The translations under genes were made by a program, and so were the position numbers. This document shows positions 33,889 to 44,305 of a stretch of DNA of 64,000 nucleotides, in pieces. The stretch lies in NCBI GenBank assembly GCA_965644295.1, contig CBFFRP010000069.1, positions 124,001 through 188,000 on the forward strand, read 5' to 3'. The stretch is from Paraphysomonas bandaiensis. Taxonomy: Eukaryota; Chrysophyceae. Position 1 is the stretch's first letter. The number at the start of each line of letters is the position of its first letter. The notes below the pieces were generated by a model that saw only the letters and a program-made list of their open reading frames with translations, was not told where the DNA came from and searched no databases.

Positions 33889-35319
33889 ATGACAAACTTG
33901 AACTCAAGCGATGTCGCCGACTTCGAGTCTATGCTTGCTCTTGATAACCCTATCAAGTCAAGTGTGCTTCCTAGATGGCAAAGAAAGCAGAATCAGCAAG
34001 CCGACCAACAACAGACTGGTGATAGGTTCATTCCCAGCAGATCTGGAACGGATTTTGACAATTCCCAGCATCTTTTTCTTGGAGATAGCGATTCTGTTGA
34101 TGATTCATCCAGTTCCGATTTCCAGAAGATGCTTGCTGCCGGAATTACTGGTCAGGATCCATCCGATAAGCAGGGAACTAGAGTTCTTGCATACAAAAAC
34201 AAGGCACCAGCTCCGCAAGAAGGGTATCAGAATTCAATGAAGGTCTTGTATTCAGTACAGCAAGGAAAGAAATCAGATATGGTTAAGCCTACTCGGCATA
34301 TCCCATCTGCTCCTGTTCGTATCCTGGATGCTCCTGACCTACTTGATGACTATTACCTCAACCTGTTGTCGTGGAGTTCCACGAATGTTCTCGCAGTTGC
34401 TCTCTCACAGAGTGTATACCTTTGGGATGCTGCTAAGGGAAGCATTCAAGAACTCATGACTGTGGACGAAGACCCCAACGACTATATCTGCTCCGTGTCC
34501 TGGATCCAACAAGGTGGAACACATGTTGCCGTGGGAACCGCGAACAACACTGTTCAGTTGTGGGACGTTCAAGCTGGCAAGCAAGTTCGTTCCATGGACG
34601 GTCACTCTGCCCGCGTTGGAGCTTTGGCTTGGAACGGTCACTTGTTATCCTCTGCGTCACGAGATACCACTATCATTAACCATGATGTGCGTATCCAAGA
34701 CCATAAGGTCGGGGTCATGCGCCAACACACACAGGAAGTTTGCGGTCTTGCTTGGTCTCCAGATGGAACCTATCTTGCGTCGGGAGCCAATGACAATACC
34801 CTATGCATATGGGACGCCGGAAACACGCAGTCTGCGAATGCCCGTGCGCGTCACCAGCTCACCGATCACCAGGCCTCCGTCAAGGCACTCGCATGGTCAC
34901 CCCATGAGAGAAACTTGCTCGCTAGCGGAGGGGGCACGGCTGATCGATGCATTAAGTTCTGGAACGCCTCTAGTGGGAGTTTACTGAACAGCATCGACAC
35001 CGGCAGTCAGGTGTGTGCTTTACAGTGGTCACCCTTGGAGAAGGAGATTCTGAGCAGTCACGGTTACGCCGAGAACCAGCTCTCTCTCTGGAAGTACCCT
35101 ACCATGGTGCGCACCAAGGAACTACGTGGACATACATCTCGCGTACTGCACATGGCAACATCTCCGGATGGATCCATGGTTGTCTCTGGGTCGGCTGATG
35201 AGACTCTGCGTTTTTGGAATGTATTTGCAGGTGATGGAAAGAAGAAGAGCTCCGGAGGAAGCCTGGCTACAGCTGGTGGAGTACTGCGCAGCAAGAAGGG
35301 AAGCCTTAAGATCAGGTAA
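33889..35319 (+). CDS. CDC20: CDC20/Fizzy, APC/C activator
   Basis: Single exon, 476 residues. The C-box DRFIPSR (about 44-50) that contacts the APC/C is present. The KAPAPQEGYQNSMKVLYS segment aligns with the conserved region before the propeller, which is followed by RILDAPDLLDDYYLNLLSW. WD40 repeats run from about 150 to 455 (VYLWDA, VQLWDV, HSARVGALAW, QEVCGLAWSPDG, LCIWDA, IKFWNA, LRFWNV). The protein ends KIR, the C-terminal Ile-Arg tail for the TPR subunit. Cdc20 recruits cyclins and securin for ubiquitination in mitosis. Codon use is more GC-rich than in flanking genes. Confidence 0.96.
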   Translation: MTNLNSSDVADFESMLALDNPIKSSVLPRWQRKQNQQADQQQTGDRFIPSRSGTDFDNSQHLFLGDSDSVDDSSSSDFQKMLAAGITGQDPSDKQGTRVLAYKNKAPAPQEGYQNSMKVLYSVQQGKKSDMVKPTRHIPSAPVRILDAPDLLDDYYLNLLSWSSTNVLAVALSQSVYLWDAAKGSIQELMTVDEDPNDYICSVSWIQQGGTHVAVGTANNTVQLWDVQAGKQVRSMDGHSARVGALAWNGHLLSSASRDTTIINHDVRIQDHKVGVMRQHTQEVCGLAWSPDGTYLASGANDNTLCIWDAGNTQSANARARHQLTDHQASVKALAWSPHERNLLASGGGTADRCIKFWNASSGSLLNSIDTGSQVCALQWSPLEKEILSSHGYAENQLSLWKYPTMVRTKELRGHTSRVLHMATSPDGSMVVSGSADETLRFWNVFAGDGKKKSSGGSLATAGGVLRSKKGSLKIR

Positions 35320-36253
35320 GTGGCACACCAACACTTACACCATATTATATGTATTACTGCAGTTTGATTATATACTTCAGTATTTTTATTTCTGTGTTAT
35401 TGTATATACCACATGCGTGTTATTGTATATATATATACATGTTGTACAGCTGTGTATGCTTCAGTTACTTATTACCAGTATATGTACAGTATATGTATGA
35501 TATTACACATATATACACCCACACACGCTTTTCTAAAAGCGACCTTTTTTCGGAAGTTTGGCGACATAGTTTAGTTTAGGAAGTTCAGTGTGTTACTTGT
35601 TACTCGTATTTTTTCTTCGCTCATTACTTTGCTGTTACGTAAATAATCAGTCTGTTACTTGTATTTTTTCTTCGCTCATTACTTTGCTGTTACGTAAATA
35701 ACAATAGTTTATTGCAATGCTCCTCTCATTATTATGTATGGGTATAGTGGCTTCAACCGGTAGAGTAGTAATAGTAGTCCTGTTGTCACACCATTGTTGT
35801 GTACACCGAAGTATAGGTTTCCCTGCTTGTAGTTTAAATGAGAACACCGAGAGATTTGACTCAGTCAGTCCTAAAAATGGTCAATCACAGCTAAACCTAC
35901 CATAGGGTTGTAGGAACTGTCAAGAGAAATGGCAAAATGTTTTCAGCAACGGGTTTGTTATGTATTTTATATTATTATGATATTGAGCCTCGCATGAATT
36001 AGGTTGTGATTCATTGGAATCAAAATTTGCTGGAGAAGCAAATAGACTACTTACGAAGACAACGCACACAAGGCAGGTAAAAGACAAGACAAGCACTGTC
36101 ATTTTACAAGCACCATGCACAGTGGGACAAACTTTGTTAAAGAGCGCCCATGGAATAGTACACATACATTGAATGGCCACAAAAAGCAACCTAAATGCAA
36201 TCCCTCCCTATAACACGATACGCTACCCACACTGCTGCCAGCCCCTAAAGTGC
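35320..36253. other. Tail-to-tail spacer, CDC20 / CCCH
   Basis: 934 bp. It contains a tandem duplication of a 49-bp segment (35598-35646 and 35653-35701) and short TATATA runs. The minus-strand frame at 35920-36189 encodes a hydrophobic 89-residue peptide with no homology that I can see; I do not call it. Confidence 0.55.
35598..35701. repeat. 49-bp tandem duplication, 55-bp period
   Basis: Two nearly identical units (one substitution, TACTCGTA versus TACTTGTA) ending GCTGTTACGTAAATAA, separated by TCAGTC. Confidence 0.9.
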
Positions 36254-37042
36254 TCACTCATGAGCGAATTTGCAGGTGTCACCATACGTGCATTCGCCTC
36301 TCTGAAAAGCGTGGCAGTAGAGTTTCGTCTGTGGCTGTCCGTCCCCATTTACCTCATCGTGTGAATACCGGCACCTGTCTCCATATGTGCACTGTCCACG
36401 CTGGAAAGCGAAACATGGGTTGCGTCTCTTATGGGGCTGTCCCTGACCTCTGTGGGGGGGGGCATATCCGAATGCACCGGGCTGCTCCATCCCGTAACCC
36501 ATGGGGTATCCTCCGTATCCATTAAACATACCGAAAGCACCTTCGCCATGGCTGTATCTGCAATCCGAACCAAACATACACTCTCCGCGCTGCTGGAAGG
36601 TGTAACATGGTTTGCGCGGAACGTTTCCCCCACCGTACCCATACACAGGCATACCGTATGCATCCAACATCATGTAATTCATCGGGTAATTTCCATTAGT
36701 ATTTTCTCTGCTTAATTTTTTCTGAGCTCTGCATGGTTTGCAGCGAGTGGGTTGTCCCTCAAAACCTTTCATGCTATAAAACTCTTGCTCTCCAACAGTA
36801 AACAAAAATGTACATCCACAATCACGGCACACAAGAGAAATATCACCTTCAGAAGCCTCATAATCCATACCAGTAGGAATTTGTTGATTCGTTGTCATTT
36901 CCATTTTTTCAGTACCACCATTTTGTGTGATTTCACCATTAGATGGAGTTTCATCAACATGTTTCTCATGATTCAGTTCATTATGGCTGTGACCATTCAT
37001 CATATCACTTACAGGTTCACTGTTAACAAATTCCATAGCCAC
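36254..37042 (-). CDS. Zinc-ribbon plus triple CCCH zinc-finger protein
   Basis: Single exon, 262 residues. After an acidic N-terminus comes a four-Cys zinc ribbon (CRDCGCTF, then FEGQPTRCKPCR, about 70-105), which resembles a ribbon found in plant and protist proteins. Three CCCH fingers follow at about 146-168, 206-227 and 240-261, each with aromatic F/YxFQ-x-G-x-C and C-x5-C-x3-H spacing. The region between them is Gly/Tyr/Met-rich. Tandem CCCH fingers generally bind RNA, so an RNA-binding regulator is likely. The natural end is three residues after the last His-containing finger, with no tail. Confidence 0.88.
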   Translation of the reverse strand: MAMEFVNSEPVSDMMNGHSHNELNHEKHVDETPSNGEITQNGGTEKMEMTTNQQIPTGMDYEASEGDISLVCRDCGCTFLFTVGEQEFYSMKGFEGQPTRCKPCRAQKKLSRENTNGNYPMNYMMLDAYGMPVYGYGGGNVPRKPCYTFQQRGECMFGSDCRYSHGEGAFGMFNGYGGYPMGYGMEQPGAFGYAPPHRGQGQPHKRRNPCFAFQRGQCTYGDRCRYSHDEVNGDGQPQTKLYCHAFQRGECTYGDTCKFAHE

Positions 37043-37545
37043 AATATTAAAAAAAACTAAATGTGGCGCGTAAGAAAATTAATGAAAGGTTTAGGTTATA
37101 TATCCTAAACCAACTCTATGTATATGATTTGATGTAATGAGGTCATTCACTGCATCTGATTGTGTGTTACAAGACCCAAACTACCACAAACAACCACACC
37201 ATACATAGCTATAGCTATATACAGTATATATATATATATATATGTATTTTTTTCAAATCAAAATTTGAGTTAAAGTACAAAAATTCTTTCTACCCAAAAA
37301 AATGAAAATATTGAAATGAAAAAATCTCTGACTCTTTAAGATATAAAAGATTGAAAAACGAAACCGACATCATATATTAAAAAAAAAAACGACAAAAACT
37401 TGCAAAGAAATTACTGCAAGCTTGATACATACATACATACACGTTAACATCAACAGACTTAACTGTCAACTAGACAGACATACATACATACATATATATA
37501 TATATATCATTACAATAGATCTGCATTAGAAAGCAGTATTATATT
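37043..37545. promoter_or_regulatory. Head-to-head spacer, CCCH / PKA-like
   Basis: 503 bp with (TA)n at about 37219-37242 and 37494-37507 and short TACA tracts at about 37426-37440 and 37480-37492. There is no exact 10-mer. Confidence 0.45.
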
Positions 37546-38682
37546 ATGGCAAATCCTACTGTCAGAACTTTACCAACTCCATTAACATTAGATGATTTTG
37601 ATGTGGGAGTTACACTTGGAACAGGATCATTTGGTCGAGTCCGTTTCGCCACTCATAAGGTTGCTTATATATAATGATTATATACCATATAACTATGATA
37701 TATGATAGACAACTGGTTCATTTTGGGCTGTTAAGATGTTGAAGAAAGCAGAAGTTATTAGACTTCAACAGGTTGATTGACTAAACTAGTGATTGATTAG
37801 TAGTTCATGAGTCTCATCAGGTGGAGCATATGATATCAGAGAAAAACATTCTTACAAACTTAGATCATCCATTCATTGTTCGTCTATCTGGGACATTTCA
37901 AGGTAGAAGCAAATGCTAACACTCAGTCTCGTCAGTTATTTAACCCTTTCCCTTCAGATGTAAAGTTTCTTTACATGGTCTTGGAGTACATCGTTGGTGG
38001 TGAGTTTTTTACGCACTTACGGAAAGCAGGGCGCTTCGACCACCAGGCATCCAAGTTTTATGCGACTCAGATTATTCTCGTCTTCGAGTACATGCATACT
38101 TCTGACTTTATATACAGAGATTTGAAACCTGAAAATCTGCTTCTAGACAAGCTCGGGTTTCTCAAGATAACCGATTTTGGTTTTGCCAAGCGGGTAGCTT
38201 TCAAAACGTATACCCTTTGTGGTACACCAGAGTATATTGCTCCAGAGGTACTTCTTAACAAGGGTCACGGTAAAGGCGTTGACTGGTGGACCCTAGGCAT
38301 CCTTCTTTACGAGATGATGGCTGGCCAGCCACCTTTCGTTGATGACGATCCTATGGGAATCTACCAGCAGATTCTTGCCGGCAAGGTTACTTTCCCAAGA
38401 CACTTTGATAGAAATGCCAAATCTCTCATTAAGAAGCTATTGGTGGCTGATCTGACGAAGAGGTACGGCTGTCTGAAGGGTGGGGCGGATGACATCAAGA
38501 AACACAAGTGGTTCCAGGGATTCGACTGGGACGCTCTCCTTGCTCGCCAGCTGACAGCGCCAATTGTTCCTGCTGTGTCAGGAGATGCCGACACATCAAA
38601 CTTCGATCCATATCCTGACTCACTTGAAGAAGCGCCTTTACCTGTGCTGGGACAGAATAAAGATCCTTTCGTGGACTTTTAG
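37546..38682 (+). CDS. PKA-type AGC kinase catalytic subunit
   Basis: Exons 37546-37659, 37709-37771, 37821-37902 and 37958-38682 encode 327 residues with three introns (49, 49 and 55 bp). Kinase landmarks are GTGSFGRVR, AVKMLKK, YRDLKPENLLLD, DFGFAKRV and the activation loop KTYTLCGTPEYIAPE with the PDK1-site Thr. The C-terminal tail ends PFVDF, an FxxF hydrophobic motif at the very end as in cAMP-dependent protein kinase. This favours PKA-C over PKG or other AGC kinases, since no regulatory domain is attached. The protein is slightly shorter than the animal enzyme, lacking the myristoylated N-terminal helix. Confidence 0.93.
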
Positions 38683-39131
38683 ACAATTCTCCGGAACGCA
38701 CCGAGAGCGACAGATGTAAAAATAAATGTTTATCGAGTTGCGTAGTTCTTGAGTATTGCGAGTAGTTCCATGTATTTTGAATTGGTAGTCGGGCTGTTGG
38801 GTTGCTAAATTGTCTATTGGTCTTGATTGTCTGCCCCTTGCTTTCCAACAGTAACTTATCCGGTATGATTAATATGTACCAAGGCAACATCAGTTATAGA
38901 TATACTATTTGATGAAAAAAGTCAGTCGTGAAATTAATCTTAATAATAAGTAGTTAAATTAACTTAATTTAATGTGCCATTCATTTGCTATGCTAAACAA
39001 ACTGTCACAAGCATTGGTAGTGCTGTATGAATGCTTCAGTGTGGTACATACTTTCGGTCGTTCTTGAGTAAACAAATGGCCTCGTCTTCCTCATCATCCT
39101 CTTTCTCTTCATCGAATTATCAAAAAACTAT

Positions 39132-39190
39132 TACCATTAATGGTTACCGGGTCCAACGTCCAACCTGTGTCTTCTTCTATATCACGCTGA
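39132..39190. repeat. 59-bp direct repeat, left copy
   Basis: TACCATTAATGGTTACCGGG to TATCACGCTGA; an identical copy lies at 39433-39491, with a period of 301 bp. The two copies bracket the 190-bp repeat. Confidence 0.9.
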
Positions 39191-39244
39191 AGCGCCGGTG
39201 AGTCCACGGACACACGATAAAGGCGAATTTCATATCACACAAAA

Positions 39245-39430
39245 AGAACGGAAGTGGTTGCACCTTGGTGCTTGCGGCGACGCACAAGCAGCTTTCGTAG
39301 CGTTAAATAGTAGGATAAAAGAGTTTGTATTGATTAGTTACGGGTAGTGGTCTAACTAGTATGACTAGCATTCTTCTAGCCACTAATTGATGCAAGGTCT
39401 CAACGCCTATTGCTAAATAATCAGACATTC
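39245..39430 (+). repeat. 190-bp dispersed repeat, copy 3
   Basis: It matches copies 1 and 2 (GCACCTTGGTGCTTG at the 5' end, GTAGCGTTAAATAGTAGGAT, ACGCCTATTGCTAA near the 3' end). It abuts the right copy of the 59-bp direct repeat. Confidence 0.75.
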
Positions 39431-39432
39431 TC

Positions 39433-39491
39433 TACCATTAATGGTTACCGGGTCCAACGTCCAACCTGTGTCTTCTTCTATATCACGCTGA
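39433..39491. repeat. 59-bp direct repeat, right copy
   Basis: Identical to 39132-39190. Its first bases are related to the inverted-repeat end of the local MITE family. Confidence 0.9.
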
Positions 39492-40625
39492 ATACTCAGT
39501 ACTACGTACTACGTACTACTATCTCGAAATATGCGTCTGCACCCAGGGTAGTGAATAATTAAATCATCGAATCATCCAGATCAAGCTGTACTTATCCATC
39601 TGATTAAAAAAGTTACAGCGATGTTAAACCATCTCATAAATGAGAAAAAACACTCCAATTCTGGCACGATCTACTTCGCTTGGGATTAATCTCAAGACAT
39701 CAACATCCACGCAGATAAGTGGACAATTCCATATACTTCTTGACTATCATATCATTACATGTACTCCGTCTGTCAACAACTTAACCAAATATACTCGGTA
39801 ATACTTCATTAAGGTTGTTCTGGGTATATTTTACAAGTTGGACTGTTTCTTGATACTCTCGCGACAAACAAATAAGTAGATCATCCATATAACCACCTGC
39901 TAGTTGTAGCAGTGATACACATTCCAGGGGATAAGGCGACACCTTCCGCTTGACATAACCATCTAAATGACTAATATAGTGGTCCCCAACGAATACGTAA
40001 CATCACTCACACTACTAAACCGTTGAGTATCTGTAATCAGCTTATGCTCGTGTGGAGGTATCACGACGATCGTTGTGAAGGTGCTCAATTTGTTTTATTC
40101 CAACAATCTTTGACATGTTATTACTCTGCGTGGTGAGGTTATAGTGCATACTGGCCCTTTTACTGTGTCAGACTATTACGATTGGAAACGATAAAGTGAC
40201 TGCACATACATCCAAGTTCTTCCCTGCTAATAATAATGGGTTTACACCTATGGTATAGCTATATACAGTCTGTTGAATAGTGAATAGAGAAGTGGTTGAC
40301 TGTATTATGAGAACTAATGTAGTGAATGTTTTATTGCTAGCAATAGGCGTGTAAGAGTCAGAACTATTGTCACTTGTCAGAAACAGAAATATTATGACTA
40401 TTCAAGATACGGAAGTTTAATAGTTGTTATTATCAGAATGATGAAATTATGTTGGTGATGACTTTTATGCGCAATGTCTCAAGTCTCATGTGCTAATGCA
40501 ATAATAATACTAATCACCTACTATCTAGTCCAGGGCTGCGAAATGGTACTTGCAATTAAATTGCATGGAATTTACGTAACGACATAACTTCTCTTTAACA
40601 TATAAGGAAGTCAATGCATCTAAAC

Positions 40626-40697
40626 CAGGACCTTGTAACCGTTTATGGTAATTGCATTAATAACCATTTATGGATCATTAATAGGTACCAGGCCCTG
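40626..40697. mobile_element. hAT-type MITE, 72 bp, perfect 8-bp TSD
   Basis: It starts CAGGACCTTGTAACC and ends GGTACCAGGCCCTG, the same inverted-repeat family as 12382-12503. It is flanked by ATCTAAAC on both sides (40618-40625 and 40698-40705), an exact 8-bp target duplication as made by hAT transposases. Confidence 0.85.
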
Positions 40698-41270
40698 ATC
40701 TAAACATGTCAAAACTAGATATTGCAGGCATTATTTTTAATTTAGTTGTTACAAGTGTAGCAACGTAAGACTAACGTTTCGGTGCACGTAACAGAATAAC
40801 AAAAGGAGTTTAAATGCTAATAGCTTATTAGACAAACCTTAAGAAGAGAGACATTACGAGACTCGCAACTTTAGTTGATTCCAACTGAGTAATATAACTA
40901 CCTAGTCTAAAACACTTAGCCTTTCTTTCACGACCAAATTTCGAATTGTCACCTGAAACCAACATTTTGTCAAGTTGTACTATTACTGAATATAGTTCGA
41001 AAACTCCAGCCGGAGATGGCCAAAGAATAAACAATTCCTAAATGTCTTCATGTGAACGACAAGATACGGCGAATTATCAATATCTACCCGTCATGGAAAT
41101 CTACATCACTGCAAAACACGAAAACGTCAATATTAAATTCTATGACAATGTAATATAAATAATAAACACAATCATTGGCACGCTGCAGAGTGGAAAGTAT
41201 TCAATCAAGGCCAGGACACCAGATGCAATACTTCCCCACGCTGCAAACCGACTGATTGACGTTATCATAA

Positions 41271-43592
41271 TTAGAAACGAAAGGCATCTGAGTCGTGACT
41301 AGAAACCGGCGACCGATCAGCACTGGCGGGGGAGCGCCCTCGAGAGCGCGGAGGGTGGAGCTGGAAGTATTGCTGCTGTCCCCCAGTATACATCTGGGGG
41401 TTCCTCTGCGCGCGGATAGCAAACCCCATTAAGAAGTGGTAGATCATTTCTGCCATAAGAAGCCCAGACTGCTTTTCTTCCACGTCTGGGTTAAGGCCAC
41501 TAATGCTGAACACAGCAACCTACGCATATACTGTGACCACAGTAGAGCCTCATATACGAAAATGCCATACAAGTACACATAATGTCACAGAAGTAAGCAC
41601 TTACGTTAGGATCAGACCCTGATGCCAGGCACATATCAAGAGCCTCATCACTAGACAAGCCCGAGGAGTTGAGACACGAACGTCCAGGACAGGCAGCACT
41701 ACTGAGGGCGTTCATCGAGAAAGACACGAACACTGGCCTCTTGGAACTAGGACCCGTAAGCGTCCGTATAAGATGATGAAAAGCCGGGGGAGGCGGGATA
41801 GAGTGGCTACTTTGACTACCTGTGCCTGATCCCCGTGCAGATTGCGAATTCGGCTGTGAGAATTGCTCCTTAGCTGGTGCTGAGAAGCCGGGAGGCAAGT
41901 CATCCACATCCACAGAGGTTGCATTAAGATACATTTGAACCAGTTCCTGTTGCTGTTGACTGTGCAAATGGCCTGCAACTGAGCCTTCCTCTGAGCCGTC
42001 AGAGTTTGTGGTATTAGAATCACTCCTGGCAAAAGCTCTCAGAATGTCTTTCCTGCGTATATCCTTGGTAAGCCATAGCACAGACCCTCCTCTATTATAA
42101 ACGAAATCCACGTTCTCTTGGCTACAATAGGCGCCCTGTACAGCATAGGCAATAAATTTCCCGTCACACCAAGGCTCAGAGCGCAGCCCATCCCTAGGGG
42201 GACAAAAGCGTGTGTCACTCAGGAGCAGACGAGTGGCAGAAGCGGCTTCAATCTTACCCTCCGTTGTCTACGATATCACACAAGAACGGTTACCATAACA
42301 GACAACTCATCAAAGAACGCTCTACAATAAATAAAAATATAATGAGGCCATACACTCACCATGTACTGTACGTTCAGTCTCGAGTTTACACTGATGACTC
42401 CTATTGATCCCCCAGCCACCCCCATGAGACCGGCGGCTGTGGCATAGGACTGATCCTCTGCGCCGCCCACTACTAGCGGTACTCCTCCGCGCCGCACAAT
42501 CTCTGCTACCGCCTCATCTAGTCGAGATAATGCCTCTTCCAGGGTCAGACCTAGGGCAATGTCTCCAGTGTCCACAAAAGACAGGGCTGTGAGATCCAGA
42601 CCAAGCTCCGGATTGTTCGGTGCAGAGAAGAGGCGACGAAGATGTTGTCGAGCCACTCTCGACCCTGCAGCCGCGCCAGGTAGTTGACCAGAGCGCTTTG
42701 CTCCTTCGTCATACGGGAAACCAATGATTGCCACACACCCTGCGTATACGTCCATAACACTGCAGCGACGTATAAACGAATACAGTCCACCCTCAAAACT
42801 CTCCGCGGAGGCCTCTAAGGAAGCTACATTATTAGGGAATGGTGCCTTAGACACATTGAATCGAATTGCGACGCGAGGAACATTAACCATGAGCTCAGGT
42901 TTGTATTCATTAGCTCGCTGAATTTTGAGTACACTAGCACGATACACAATGCCGTCGAGTTCCAAGCACGCTTGTGTCAGCTCTATAGACTTCAGCTCAA
43001 TGAATGCGAAGCACTTTTTGTGATTCATGTATACAGAAAGTATGTATGAGTTGTTGTTCTCCTCCTCTAAGCACTTACTGATAACATCATTGAGAAAGTT
43101 CTTCAACTGATCTTCGTTTGTCTGACCTGGGGGAATGCCACCTACATAGAGTCGCCGCGCATGTCTGAAATAATGTGAACCACTACTGACAGTTTCCGTC
43201 GCATAAGTTTTCTCAGCAGATCCCCCCTCATATAAATACCCATCAGATACATTTGAAGACATAGGAACAACATGATTTGAAGATGGAAATGGAGGAGAGG
43301 ATAAAGGAGGACCTCCCATCCATCTATCAGTATCTGAATGAGCTCTAGTAATTCTCATTCCATAATTATCACGTTCAATATTCGATGAAAAATTATATGG
43401 ATCAACTGAACCAGTAGATGATAATGATCTTGAACTCATTTCATTATATCCACGATGATCAGTATCTATATTATTCCATCCATATTTATTTAACTCTGTG
43501 ATATTTTTTGGGAAATGATTATCATCATGTTTATTTCTTGGATAATATTGTTCAAAACTTTCAGACCATGGATCAGGTCCTCCAGAATTCAT
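41271..43592 (-). CDS. U2AF65-like RRM fused to pseudo-ureohydrolase
   Basis: Exons 43592-42360, 42267-41605 and 41519-41271 encode 714 residues. After a low-complexity N-terminus, residues about 143-225 form an RRM: ARRLYVGGIPPG (RNP2), KKCFAFIELKS (RNP1) and LDGIVYRASVLKIQRANEY, which closely follows RRM1 of the splicing factor U2AF65. From about 277 the protein has the arginase/agmatinase fold: IIGFPYDEGAKRSGQLPGAA, VPLVVGGAEDQSYATA, GVISVNSRLNV and, after an insert, FVSFSMNALSSAACPG. The manganese ligands of active enzymes (GGDHS, DAHxD, SFDxDxxDP) are replaced by GGAEDQS, NSRLN and SFSMNAL. It is therefore probably a non-catalytic ureohydrolase joined to an RNA-binding domain. Both introns lie within the ureohydrolase part and keep frame, so a fused gene is well supported. 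Confidence 0.82.
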
Positions 43593-43891
43593 GACAAAAG
43601 AAAAGAAAAGAAACCCTACAAATATATTTAATTATATATATATATATATAGTGACATGAGATGCTAGTAGTAACACACTGCTGTATTGTATCTCATCCTA
43701 TAGATATAGAGGTAGAGAGAAGATGCGGTATATACCATATATATCTCTATATATAGATACCTGGGATACGTACAGAAACGGAATATTTCATGGACTTCAA
43801 ATGAAAATATCTTGAAGGGATATATTCAATTTTTTTTTATTTGAATGAAAATTTTAAAAAGGAATTTTATTTGGGAAGTATATGGTATAAT

Positions 43892-43985
43892 GTGTACTGA
43901 TAGACACATAGAGTGTGTACTGATAGACACATAGTGTGTACTGACAGACAGAGGATTCAGTAATAGACACAATATGTATGAGTAC
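43892..43985. repeat. Imperfect tandem repeat, about 25-bp period
   Basis: Three to four decaying copies of GTGTACTGATAGACACATAG just before the exact spacer 10-mer. Confidence 0.8.
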
Positions 43986-44009
43986 TGATAGATATAGTGT
44001 GTACTGCTA

Positions 44010-44019
44010 TACTGCTGTA
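44010..44019 (+). promoter_or_regulatory. TACTGCTGTA motif
   Basis: Exact copy, 296 bp upstream of the STAND gene start. A degenerate copy (TACTGCTATA) overlaps it on the left. Confidence 0.35.
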
Positions 44020-44305
44020 CCTATAGAGTATACCTTGTCCAACCAGACATCTACATTACAAATCATACACTCTACTCATAGAAGAACACACACATACTTA
44101 AACAAGGAAGAATTCCTCACTCTTAACCAGAACACACTACTCTATCATCATAACATATCCTCAACATCCCTCCATGCTCATATATCATTAAGACATCTGA
44201 TATATATATACACGTGGTAACATTAGAGGTGTGTGTTACATACATACATATAACTACAATACAGTGGTGTTTATATGAGAGATAGAGTGATAGTTTAATA
44301 CTATA

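Larger units (their letters stand above)
38683..41270. other. Tail-to-tail repeat-bearing region
   Basis: About 2.6 kb with no supported gene. It has the 190-bp repeat copy 3, a 59-bp direct repeat flanking it, a small reverse fragment of the same repeat (about 40332-40350), one hAT-like end (CAGGGCTGCG at 40534) and a perfect small MITE (40626-40697). The 68-codon minus frame at 40828-41034 has no features. Confidence 0.55.
43593..44305. promoter_or_regulatory. Head-to-head spacer, RRM-ureohydrolase / STAND
   Basis: 713 bp with (TA)n at about 43632-43650, a CACTGCTGTA near match (43676-43685), a tandem GTGTACTGATAGACACATA repeat (43892-43985) and an exact 10-mer (44010-44019). Confidence 0.5.

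Noticed and set aside
35920-36189. 89-codon minus frame with hydrophobic segments
   Set aside because: No homology or splice support, and it lies in the 3' flank of the CCCH gene; kept only as a note.
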